Source: Trileptium ribeirensis
Lineage: Eukaryota; Nematoda; Enoplea; Enoplida; Thoracostomopsidae
DNA length: 64,000 nucleotides
Direction: 5' to 3'
Assembly: GCA_030248225.1 (NCBI GenBank)
Contig: JASANE010011716.1
Coordinates: 1 to 64,000 of the forward strand
Both the position numbers and the translations under genes were made by a program. Every line of letters begins with the position of its first letter. The stretch's first letter is position 1. Positions 21,055 to 31,921 of the stretch are shown piece by piece. The notes under the pieces were generated by a model. That model was not told the origin of the DNA. It worked only from the letters and a program-made list of their open reading frames with translations, and did no database searches.

Positions 21055-22566
21055 GTTAGTACTGATGCTATGAATATGGGAAATTTAGTTGATATTGTTT
21101 ATATCGATTTTGCCAAAGCCTTTGATACAGTATCGCACATGAAATTATTGTACAAACTTTCATCGTTCGGCATTACAGGCCATCCCAAAAAATGGATCGA
21201 ATCTGTCTTAAACAACAGGCGATTTCGTGTAAAAGTAAATGAAACTTGCCCTAAATATTATCCAGTAACTTTAGGTGTGCCGCAAGGCAGTGTACTTGGC
21301 CCTTCGCTGTTTCTGTTGTATATAAATGATATCAATAATTATGTTATGGCTAATGTTAATTGCAAAATTTTTGCTGGTATGTTAAACTTTATGCTCATTA
21401 CTCTCCAAATGGTACCGATCAACAAACAATCCCTCCAAAACACGCTGACTTCAATTGAGCAATGGGTACAAAAATGGCAACTTTCAATATCTGCTCCCAA
21501 ATGCAACCTGTTGCGACTTGGAAATCCAGTTGCCGAAACAAATTACATTTTATGTGATGAACCTTTACCAATCGTTAAGCGATGCAGAGAGCTAGTTGTT
21601 TATGGTAGTCCCAATCTGAAAAGCAGCTCTCGTTGCAGAGCTGTGGCTAAACAAGCATACCTGACTATAAATATTTTATTCCAGTGTTTTCTGACCAATA
21701 ACGACCGTGTCCAGTTACGGTTCTACGTCACTTATGTACGGCTTGAGTACGCTTCTTAAGTGTGGTCCCCGTGTCAGCTAAGTAATATTGACTATATTGA
21801 GAGAGTACAAAGTTATTTTACTCGTCGTTTATTCACCAGACTAAGGTGGGCAAAAGTACCTTACAAGGAACGGCTCAGTATTTTAAATCTTGAGCCGCTT
21901 GAACTACGTCGACTTTATCTCGATCTTACTATGGTATATAAAATTTTAAATTCAGATATGAGATTGCTGCAAATACATGCTCAAAATGTCAGGCGTATCG
22001 CAAACACGTGGACACTCACTGAAACTAATAAAAAAGAATTTAAAAACGAATATTTTAAAACATTCTTTCGGAATCCGCGTAATCAATGCCTGGAATTCAT
22101 TACCCGAACTCGTCGGCAATAAACCTCTCATCCGCGCTGCTAACTGTAGGTCATTCAAATTTCGTTTGAAAGATGTCGACTTGTCGCAATTTCTGCATTA
22201 TGATAGGAATATGTGACCAGTTTCGAGGCAGTCCCTCTAGCCTTACTAATCCTATCAAAAATTTCGTCGAAACACAAAATGTGGTTATCTATTTCGTGTT
22301 AACTTGTTAGTGCATAGTAAGGTGCATGTCAGACCTAAACGGTGACTTTCAAATTTTTCTTTTCACAGATCCTATTTTTATATAGTTCGCAAATGGTACA
22401 TGTTTATCTACGGGCAGTGGCTATTTAACGTTATCAATATTATCAATTCAACTTATGATCAGTTGTAAGTGGCTCTATGCCCTTCCTGATCTTATCTGTA
22501 TATATACCACATGTCAGTCTATTATTTTTGTATAACAGGATCTTCCATCTGGTTTATATCTCACAT
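21055..22566 (+). pseudogene. 5'-truncated, broken CR1-like LINE ORF2
   Basis: The fragment starts inside the RT domain (DIVYIDFAKAFDTVSH) and runs to the C-terminal HYDRN end at 22216, plus 3' UTR. The frame shifts at the active site: FADD reads FAG, and the sense returns about 50 bases on. A CAA-to-TAA type stop interrupts EYAS*VWSP at 21757-21759, and another shift follows near 21970. The upstream LINE at 16.2 kb is a close relative and serves as the template for these calls. Confidence 0.85.
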
Positions 22567-23054
22567 CATATATATCTCATATCAGAGGGAATTTCTAGCC
22601 TGCGAGAGCACCAAGTTGTAACATCGTCTGCATTTAAATTTGGAGGTAACTGACTATTTGTGCGCCGACAGTAAGCCACACAGTTACGCAGCTGATTCTC
22701 AGATGGCATTGTAAAGCCTTCGCCGAGCAGATTGCGTCTTATTGCAGTTAAATTACATCCTGACGCCGTATAGAGCTGAATTTTCTTGTGAATTGGTGAC
22801 CCGACTCCTTGACTTTCTACTTGTTCTGAATCATGCTTATGGCATTCTTTAGTTGAAATAATGTATCTAGAGTCTTGTTGATAACTGACGCCGGTGAAAG
22901 GGCAGTTTGGCTGAGCCCGGTACAGCTTACATCGATAATATTGTTTATCGTTGGAAACTTTACTTTTGACAAGTTTGATACTTTTGACAAAATCCTTCAG
23001 TTCTGTCTCAGTTATACAAGAAAAAACTTCGGTGAAATCAGTGCTTGAACCCAT
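22566..23054 (-). CDS. FLYWCH/MULE-type zinc-finger protein, N-terminal fragment
   Basis: 162 residues from ATG at 23054. The sequence YYRCKL, a second Cys seven residues later (QPNC) and a CHKHD end give the C-x-C...H-x-H layout of WRKY-GCM1/FLYWCH zinc fingers that sit at the front of animal MULE-type transposases. A helical part follows (IRRNLLGEGFTMPSENQLRNCV). It stops where it meets a LINE 3'-UTR repeat, so the catalytic domain is missing. The frame is clean over its length. It could be a transposase remnant or an exon of a domesticated gene. Confidence 0.5.
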   Translation of the reverse strand: MGSSTDFTEVFSCITETELKDFVKSIKLVKSKVSNDKQYYRCKLYRAQPNCPFTGVSYQQDSRYIISTKECHKHDSEQVESQGVGSPIHKKIQLYTASGCNLTAIRRNLLGEGFTMPSENQLRNCVAYCRRTNSQLPPNLNADDVTTWCSRRLEIPSDMRYI

Positions 23055-23327
23055 AGGACAAACAAACTATAACGTAATAATACAATAGCTGACTAAGAAG
23101 TAATGAGTAAAGTAATAGTAGTAAGTAATATAATCAATCATTATTGCTCTTCCAAATTTATGAGTGGACAGTTTCGCATGATTTCAGCCAATTCCCAAGA
23201 AAATTAATTTCGTGCAACTTCAATAAGTCCACTCATTTCCAATTTTCGAACAATTTCAATAATGATGGTTATCCTAATGGTTTCGCACAAATTCAGCAAT
23301 GTTTCGAACAAATTAATATTAATCGTA

Positions 23328-23564
23328 CGGGCAGTGGCTATTTAATGTTATCGATATCGTTTCAACTTATGACCAGTTGTAAGTGGCTCTATGCCCTTTC
23401 TGATCTTATCTGTTTATTTACCACATGTCAGTCTATTATTTTTGTATAACAGGATCTTCCATCTGGTTTATATCTCACATGGACAGTGTGAGTATGGACA
23501 CTGCATAATAGTTCTATGTAATAAGGATGGCTTGACCGGTAATAAACTATGTTGTTGTCGTTGT
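23328..23564 (+). repeat. Second copy of LINE 3' UTR and tail
   Basis: 23328-23480 repeats 22411-22566 (start CGGGCAGTGGCTATTTA, end TATATCTCACAT) at about 90%. The copy goes on to AATAAA (23541) and a TTGTTGTCGTTG tail, which the first copy lacks. The FLYWCH ORF lies between the two. Confidence 0.8.
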
Positions 23565-23589
23565 ATCTAAGAAAGTTAAATTTCCTAAT

Positions 23590-24005
23590 CATTAGACATG
23601 GATATACTGAGAATTAATATTGCATCCAGGAACTCAAGTCTGCAGTAAGGTCTGACATTGATGTACTTAGGCGAAGTGTTAATCTTGTATCCAGAAACGT
23701 AAACATTTAACAAGTATCGTTAGGTTTACAATGGATTGTCTGATTTTGGTATACTTAAGCTGAGCGTTAATCTTGTATCCAGAAACGTAAACATTTAACA
23801 AGTATCGTTAGGTTTACAATGGATTGTCTGATTTTGGTATACTTAGGCTGAGTGTTAATCTTGTATCCAGAAACGTAAACATTTAACAAGTATCGTTAGG
23901 TTTACTATGGATTGTCTGATTTTGGTATACTTAGGCTGAGTGTTAATTTTGTATCCAGGAACGTAAATATTTGGTAAGGAGTTAACTTTACTATGTATAA
24001 CTCAA
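23590..24005. repeat. 88-bp tandem repeat, four good units
   Basis: The phrase GTTAATCTTGTATCC starts at 23678, 23766, 23854 and 23942, an exact 88-base step, with a diverged unit before (near 23614). Units 2 and 3 are almost identical. Confidence 0.9.
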
Positions 24006-25851
24006 ATAAATTACTCAATGTCGTATATACTAATAACTAAAACAAGTTCAATTTCTTTGCAATTATTGATTGGAATTTACACATTATTATAGATATAATA
24101 ATTAATAATAATAAATATCTTGCGCACACTGATAAGACCGACGTTCATAGTGTAAATCTCTTCAATATTTTTGTATATATTCCTTATATGTTATGTATTA
24201 AAGTTATTGTCTGACAATCTATGTTTTTCGAAATAATATTGTTCTTCTTCAAGATATTACTTAACTTTTCGGCGCACTGATGGTTGTAGTAACAAATAGA
24301 TTTTACGTGTTTATTTATCTATAATTATATATACTAATTTTTTTATACTCTTATGGCGACGCGCGACACTGAAAGAGTTCTTTAGTTTTTTAAGTTTTTC
24401 ATTCATATTGTTGACTTTATGTATGTTTTATTCGAATGCATACTTCTAAAAAGTGCAATCATGTTGAAAAAGCAACTTGTTACACCGTTTCGTATGACTT
24501 AACATGTAAATGTTGTTGAAAGAAATGCCAGAAATGCATTTGGAGATCAATTTTTTTAACAAATCTGCATTTAGGTTTATTGCCACATTAGATGTTTTTT
24601 AATATTATCGTTGATCTAACTTTTTCATGTGAAGAAAACCACAAAATGAGCTTCTTGTAACTACTAAAAAGTAGATAGGGAAAGATGTTAGCAATATGCC
24701 TAAAAAAGATATGAAGGAATTTCTGAGGCTATGATCGATGACGCAAGACATGAAATGATACATCTTGTTGACACAATCAAAATATTCGGCGTATCCGAAT
24801 TAGTAGAGCGGACACCGTTTTCGCAAATTCGAGACCAGTTCCCGAAAAATTTTCAGAAATGAAACTAGTTTTCCAATACTGCTCGAATAATCCAGTTTAG
24901 TTTAGGCTCTATATACATATATAGTGTAGCTAGTTTGCTATTTCGATGAATAGCGTTGATAGAATATGACACTTTATAAACTGAAGCAAACAATGACTTG
25001 CTGGTATTTATACAAATCGCATAAGTTAATTTAAAGCTCTATTTAGACTCTTTGTTTATTTAAAACATTCAGACCGAACCTATTTATTAATTATATCACA
25101 GGAGCTGGAGTTTTCCTTATTAAAGGTAAAAACATGATCTTCAGTGTTTTCTAGTTTGTAGCTGGTGGCCAGGCTGGGCAATATGGTATGAAATGGTGTA
25201 AAATCGAGTAAAATCTTCGTCCTGAAGCCAGACAATTGAAGTGAATCGCAAACCAGCAAAGGATTATACAAATGATTTGCAAAAATTAGTGTAATTTTAA
25301 AGTGAACATCCGATGGCCGCCATACATCGCGATTTGTTAGTATATTGGCGGCTCAACAATCAGGTTGGTTTGCCTGTAAACTTGGTCGCCTTGAGATTTG
25401 AGCACTTGGGTATAAAGTAAAGAAACAGTCAACTGTTACTGAACTATGACTAGAAGTAGGTGAGTCCTTAAACTGAAGAGGGTTCGCAAAAACAATCCAA
25501 CCTGATATGACTAGAAGCACAGATATCTATCAAAAGCAGGTCAAATTCGTTTAACCTATAATTCTTGTATATTTTTCAAAGGTTTGGCAAATATTTTTTC
25601 TTCTAAATTTTGTTCTATTCAGTTTAATGTCAATTTAATTCAATTTAATTGCTTTCAGTTTAAATTAATAAATCTAGTGCATTTATTTTTCAAATCATTT
25701 ATTAATCAATTTTTTCTTTATATTAAATATTAAACATCTCTCTGTCAAAATATTAAATACGGCTTTAGCAGAAAAGTTAAGCTAAAAATGTACTTATAAG
25801 GGCAACATTTGATGCCAATAGAATGTAAATATTACTTAATGACTTTTGCCA
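24006..25851. other. AT-rich non-coding stretch
   Basis: No coding signal. Around 24780-24840 weak tRNA-like words (GTAGAGCGG, TTCGAGACC) appear without a foldable cloverleaf. Confidence 0.4.
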
Positions 25852-25920
25852 GAAATTTATTCAGATAAATACTTCGAGGCCAGGATGACATGTACCAATT
25901 GCAATAATTGTTTCTGCGAG
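25852..25920 (+). CDS. Candidate Cys-rich exon of the LamG/EGF gene
   Basis: A TTTTGCCAG acceptor and a GAG|GTAAGTAA donor bound 69 bases with one open frame, entered in phase 1 and left in phase 0. It reads IYSDKYFEARMTC then TNCNNCFCE, a Cys pattern typical of secreted proteins. It could lie upstream of the LamG exons at 41 kb, with the LINEs in the intron. Only splice consensus and the Cys pattern support it. Confidence 0.3.
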
Positions 25921-27062
25921 GTAAGTAATTAATTGCAGTTGATTTTCCTAAAGGCTAACTTACTACTGCAACACATATTACAACGCAAACTATGAAGATT
26001 AGTTTAATGTAATATCTTCTCTGTTGTCAGTTACAAGTTTGTTACCGTAAAACACCAACTGTAGAAATTAGGCATTTTAGATGCCTAAGGAAGGGCCAAA
26101 ATGAGAAAGCATTTCTACGCATATCATGTTTACGAAGTATGAAGTTTGACTTCGGAACCATAAGGAAACAATTTTAGAAAAGTGAACAATTATTGGTTCA
26201 TATAGTATGGCCCGGCAAGTTGAAAATCGAGATAGGCCAAGGCCGTCCTGGAACGGCAATATTTCCGCCCTGCCCGGTCCGACTGCAGTCAAGTGTCGGC
26301 CTGCTCGATATAATCAATACAGGTTATATCAAAAAGATGTAAAAAAAATAAACATGAAATCCCTAAAGCAATCCCAATATCGAACTGTGTGTTAAAACTG
26401 TCTGAAAAAATCCCATTTCGCGCAAATTTTGTGAAACATTTTTTCAGTTCACGTATAGTAGACATAGGGAATAATCTTCCAGTATCGCTAGATCGTAGTA
26501 TGAGCAAAAAATGTATTGAAATTTTGTCATTTTTCAACAAAAATTGCTTTCTCGCAATATTTAAAGTTTAACAATCATTGATCAGATATTAGTGGAGTTG
26601 ATTCCCTTTCTTCCAAAACACATTTTTTTCTTATTTTTTAATTCTAATTTAAAATATACAGCTTGGAATTAATTGTTTTGTATATGTGTCAATTTCAATA
26701 ACTAAATAAATATAGATTTACATATATAGATAAATAAATAAATAAATAAGTAAAATAAATAAATAACTGAATAAATAATTAAATCTAGCGTGTGGCAAGG
26801 AAACATAAATACACAGGATATATTTCAGCTATAAAAACATGTATTAACTAGGCGAAAATATTTGAACCCAGAATGTCTGGTTTCAGTATTTACGTTTCAG
26901 CTACTATTCAGTATCAAGTTATCTTTGACTTTCTTTCGTATTCAGTATATTTTTGAATTGGTAAGATTAGATTGATGTGTTATAGTGCATTGCGGTAGAA
27001 AACATTGCAAAACATGCATCTCATACACATATGGATTGCATAATTTGATGCTTTAATTTTAG
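25921..27062. other. Non-coding stretch with TAAA microsatellite
   Basis: A TAAA microsatellite with interruptions lies at about 26717-26785. No other feature is recognised. Confidence 0.6.
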
Positions 27063-27108
27063 GACCGTATATTCAAGAGGCCCCTGTGTGGTTTCAAGCA
27101 AGGTCTGG
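27063..27108 (+). CDS. Candidate short exon linking Cys-rich part to LamG
   Basis: 46 bases between a TTAATTTTAG acceptor and a G|GTGAGG donor. Entered in phase 0 it reads DRIFKRPLCGFKQGL and leaves in phase 1, which joins the exon at 25852 (phase 0 out) to the LamG exon at 41051 (phase 1 in). The phase fit is attractive, but the piece is short and chance is not excluded. The next intron would be 14 kb and would contain the nested LINEs. Confidence 0.25.
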
Positions 27109-28071
27109 GTGAGGTCTATCTCAATAGGCTTCAATAAACAAACAGTATTATTATTGTTTCTAGATAAACAATGCTGTTATTCGAAACATACTATTTCTGA
27201 CTAGAAATGAGAACTAGCCAAAATTTTTTAGCCCGTTCCTAGCCCGTTGGAAATCGATTTCGGTACGGCCAGGATATGCATTGTTTTGGTCCGGTTTATA
27301 ATCGGGTCTGCATAATCGAAATCTGTTATAATCGAAATTCTCACCTCGATTGCAAAGCGAAGAATATAAGCAATGCTGTAGCACAACCTGTTATTAGCAA
27401 TGATGCACAGCATTGACTTTGTGTTTAGTGAATTTACAAGCTAACACTACAATGCTGAAATAGGAATACTCAATTTTCGGTCGCCTAAAACTTTTTCAAA
27501 CTGTTATTACCAATATTGTGTCACACGGTCTCGGGTGTTGCCAATCGATATAAAATTTGTTGCATGTTTTTTTTGGTTTAAAACAAGCTTATAGAAATAA
27601 TTTGTCTTCCGTAATAGATCCACTACACATTACAACAAAATTTCCGTGTTTTACAATAGTTGACAAGGCTTACATCGCATACTGTTTTTTGCCAGAATTT
27701 TTTCGCAGCATCCAAACGTTGTTATTTTGTCAACAAACAGTCATTGTTTATAGCTGTTTTATGGTTTCAGCGTAGCATCTAGTACTTGTTATACAATAGC
27801 TGTAATATTTTCATTGAATGTAGTAAACCGTGATGATGGTGCAAGTTACACCGCCTACATCTTTGAAATATAAAACTTACATTTTAAATGCATCAAAATA
27901 TCTAGACAGTAACTATTAGATTTTCAGTACATAATAAAGGAAAAGACAGTTTACTATTCAATACTGCAATAGGTTTGTTTAAATTGCCTGAAATTTATTG
28001 TTTAGCTGAAGTCAGTCAGTCATTTTGCGACAAGTACTATGTTCTTTACAATCGCTAGGTTTTAAATATTT
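27109..28071. other. AT-rich non-coding stretch
   Basis: Nothing recognised; short ORFs only. Confidence 0.45.
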
Positions 28072-28380
28072 TTAACCTGTTAAAATTGCCAGATCATGTA
28101 TCACACGGCGTAAAGCAAGACAGGAAATACTATTTCTTAATAACATTATTTTGACATACAGCGCACGTAACCTGCACACAAAAGCCATAAATTGACATAA
28201 TAAACTGTAAAGATTTAATGAAATTTGATTCTGGTTTGATTCAAAATTTGTCGATATACTGCTCATGAAATCTAGTGAATTAAGTAAAACATTGCAATCT
28301 TTTAATTTAGCTACTTTCCAGCCAGAATTGCCAATTTTGAAGAAACTTGAAGGAACTTGAACATTGGGATCATTTGTATC
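28072..28380 (-). CDS. Unrecognised ~100-residue ORF
   Basis: From an ATG near 28380 an open frame runs to a stop at 28072, with a mixed, protein-like composition (KIGNSGWKVAKLKDC, then a hydrophobic C-terminal half). The longer frame to 28437 enters transposon-like GC-rich sequence and is not credited. No family is recognised. The length is only marginally above chance in this composition. Confidence 0.25.
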   Translation of the reverse strand, partial: DTNDPNVQVPSSFFKIGNSGWKVAKLKDCNVLLNSLDFMSSISTNFESNQNQISLNLYSLLCQFMAFVCRLRALYVKIMLLRNSISCLALRRVIHDLAILTG

Positions 28381-29090
28381 CATTGGCGCAACCCAGAGGG
28401 GGGTCCTGGGGAACGGATCCACAAGCTGGGTCAACAAAATATATTTTATAAATTCTCTTACCTAGGTAAAAACGTCTCCGCCCAATCATGCAATGTAACC
28501 ATGCCCTATGGTTGAATCTCTGCGAATCAGCATGGACATTATGAAGTAAAATTAAGATAGTCGTCTCTCTAGACAAAATCCTAGGTGGCACCAACTGAGG
28601 TATTGCACGTAAGGTGACGTAGACAAATCAATGCAAAGTGCGCTTGGAATCAAATGACATATCAGTATCGTAGAAGTTTCCAATATAAAAATATTATTAC
28701 CATCTTCATCTTGCTGTGATGCAGCTCATGCAACATCTTCAGCTTAGAGTACGGCGAAGTGACGTTGCTGATACGACTGTACTTCCACGTGCACTATACT
28801 TTTGCAAAATAATCTCTGGTCGACATCAGGGGCGCACACAGGATTTGTGTTAGTGCGGTTACGGTGTCATGGGAGGGGTACAATGCTTTAATTTACGTCA
28901 TAGCGTCACTGTTGGTTCAGAAAGATTCGGTTGGAGGGCATAGTCACATCCCGGAATTTGGTGGAGACGTTTTCAACAAAAGGTTCCATGATAAAAATAT
29001 CTATGGATCGGGTCATTGGGCTCCGGACCCAACTCTAAATGACCGCTGGTCGACACCACTCAAACGTTTTGCGGATAGAGATCATGTTTT
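28381..29090. other. Transposon-like end motifs, no gene
   Basis: GGCGCA-type words near 28384 and 28829 (AGGGGCGCACACAGGA) resemble the ends of hAT-like elements, as at 9721. No inverted partner is evident. Confidence 0.3.
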
Positions 29091-29460
29091 GTAATGTTCT
29101 AAACACTGACAAGGGCAGAAATATCCCGTAAAAATTATAGATTTTTGTAAACGTGAACCATTGTTTGGGATCGCTCGAGATTTTATGCTAATAGATATTA
29201 TATTTCGTAATGTTCTAAAGACTGACACGGGCAGAGATCTCCCGTAGATATTATAGTGTTTTGTGTTGTGAACCATTGTTCGGGATTTCTCGTGATTTTA
29301 TGCTAATAGAGATTTTATTTTGTAACGTTCTAAAGACTGACACGGGCAGAAATATCCTGTAGAAATTATTATGTTTTGCGAATGCGAACCATCGTTCGGG
29401 ATCGCTTGAGATTTTATGCTAATAGAGATTATATTTTACAACGTTCGAAAAACGTTACAG
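29091..29460. repeat. ~116-bp tandem repeat, three units
   Basis: GTAATGTTCTAAA-like starts at 29091, 29207, 29322 and a partial one at 29438 give a 115-116-base step. Units share the words GACTGACACGGGCAGA and TTTTATGCTAATAGA and differ at roughly 10-15% of positions. Confidence 0.85.
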
Positions 29461-30487
29461 CGAAAATATGTCCCCTGGCAATTATGGAATTTATCATTAA
29501 AATTATGAGCTTATTCGAAGCTCAAAATGAAATTAGTGCACTTTTATTGCGTCATTTATTTGGCTTTTTCGCCGCCTTAGATAATAAATAATATATAAAT
29601 TTTACTTTGAGAACATTGAAAGGATAAAAGAAAAAGCAACTGGAGAGGACGGTTATATGACTAAATGTGCAAATCATTGCTTTAAAACTACTTAGAAACA
29701 ATTAGCCCAGCGATTCTTAAAGAATTTTATTTGAATTTTATAAATGATGTATATATTTAATTTAGGACAAATTGACAGATTTATATATAGCGTTTATAAT
29801 TTTAATATATTCTTATATTTTCCTACACGGACCAATCGTTATATGCATACGTATTATTGAATAAACTGCCAATTATGTTAAATCCTAAAACAATTTAGTG
29901 AAAGCATCTAGAATAACGTCCAGATGATTACAACTTTACCGCTTTTTTCAGTTCAGTATTTCAATAACTCAACTTGTCATGACTATTGCTCATAAAATTG
30001 CTTTGTAAAGTTTATACCTCATGAAGTATACATCTGAATAAAAAACATTGAGTTTCGCTGAGAAAAGTTCAAAAATGTGTTCTAAGAAAACTTTCAAACA
30101 TCTTATATATGTATTATATAACAACAACAACAACAACAACAAAGAAGTTTATTAACAAATACCATACCAATATCCGTAAAATCAGCGCAACGAGGGCTGT
30201 ATCAGGCATTAATTCCATCATTGAGAGCTGGAAACTTAGGTAATGGCTTACTGACTTCCGGTATACCAGTTACAAAATGTAATCACAAAATGAATGCATA
30301 AGCAAATTTCAAACAAAAATAATTTAATAAACCTAAATTCAACCGAAAAGGAAGAAAGTCCACTTACATTCGGTGAAAATATAGGGCGCAAAATATTAAT
30401 TTTTATTAAGGGAGTAAATAGCATTTCAAATAATTATTAAAAAAGGTTTCTTTTAAACTGTAAGAAATGGTTCAGGTCAAACTTGTT

Positions 30488-31751
30488 TCAATGCATTTGG
30501 AATTTTCTGCAGTCGGATGATCCTACGAGAGGTTCACAGCAGACAAAACCAGGCAATTTATTCCACGCATCGATAGTTCTAACCGCAAAGCTATGTTTGT
30601 AACAGCTTGAATGAAACTTTGGTTTTATTTGTTTTCTTTCGTGACCACGCGTATTTGTGTTGTGGGAAAATTTGAAAAAGCTGCGACAACTATCAAGTTC
30701 ATTATTAAGACTTTTAAAAACTAGAATGAGGTCGAGTTTTAAACGACGTAGTTCTAGAGGTTCTAACTTGAAGTATGTTAGTCCTTGTTTATACGACATA
30801 TCGAAGATGCCAAGCCGCATGACTAGCCTTCTGGGGAAATACCGTTGCACTTTCTCCAACTTATCTATTTCAAGCAAATAACACGGTGACCAAACTTGGC
30901 TAGAATATTCCAATATTGGTCGTACATACGATAAATACGACAGTATTAATGACTCTGAGTAACAGTGAATAAAGCAGTTAAACAGCATATTAATTACACG
31001 ATATTCTTTTGCGACCATGACATTGCAGTGCGTCTTAAAGTTGGGGTAGGAGCTAATTATGTCACCTAGGTCTTTCCACGTGGAAACACAGGGAGTTTCA
31101 TTCCCTTGCAAACCATATTGAAATTTGAGGTTGTTTTTGCCTATTAGCGTAAAATATTGCATTTCCAACCTGAAATAGAAAGTTTCCAGGATTTTGCCCA
31201 ATGTTCCATGCAGCTAAGTGCGTTCTGAAGATGAGTCGGAGCATTGTCATCGTTGTAGTTTTACGTATTAACATATAACTTAACATCGTCTGCGAAAGGT
31301 TTATACTTCACATTATTCAAGCAACTAGCATCATCATTTATATATATCAGAAACAAAGTAGGCCCTGGGACGCTGCCTTGAGGCACACCAGATAGAACTT
31401 TTTGTGGATTTGAATATGTATTATTCAATTCAACGCTGAACGATCTTCTGCTGAGCAAAGCAGTAATCCAACTCAAAAGTGCGTCAGTAATGCCTGTACA
31501 TGAAATTTTGTGATGCAGTTTGACCTGTGAAACGGTATCAAACAATTTTACAAAATCAATGTACGTAATATCAACTGATTTTCCATTGTCTAATGAATTT
31601 GACTATTCGTTTACAGATTTAAGCAGCTGAGTACATGTTGATTTCATTGACACAAAACCAAGTTGGTTTGTATTAATTATATTATAAGACGCAAATAGGA
31701 CTGTATACGATTATTAACCATGGACTCTATAATTTTACAACACTTAGATAG
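30488..31751 (-). pseudogene. 3' half of the split LINE ORF2 (RT to C-terminus)
   Basis: It reads on from the insertion point with LSKCCKIIESM, then FDTVS, GVPQGSVPG, FADDVKLY and the C-terminal WSPCYL...VQRYFPRRL segment. Stops and shifts fall near 31680, 31560 and 31260. The catalytic FADD is still spelled, but the frame is broken on both sides. Confidence 0.85.
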
Positions 31752-31762
31752 TAATGATATAG
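31752..31762. repeat. 11-bp target site duplication, left copy
   Basis: TAATGATATAG here matches 36299-36309 exactly. It derives from the host LINE's RPISL codons and flanks the nested element. Confidence 0.9.
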
Positions 31763-31921
31763 ATAGATATATAGATAACGAGTTATTGGACCATAGAGAA
31801 CATGCGGAGGCAAAATTAATCTTTGCCCATTGCATTAGTCCATTCATATCTGTAATAAATAGAAAAGAGAAAACCATTACCTTGGCTTGAGATACCTGAG
31901 AGGTCGACGGATGAAGCGTTC

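Noticed and set aside
24780..24840. tRNA gene
   Set aside because: Only loose A- and B-box-like words are present; no acceptor or T stem can be formed.
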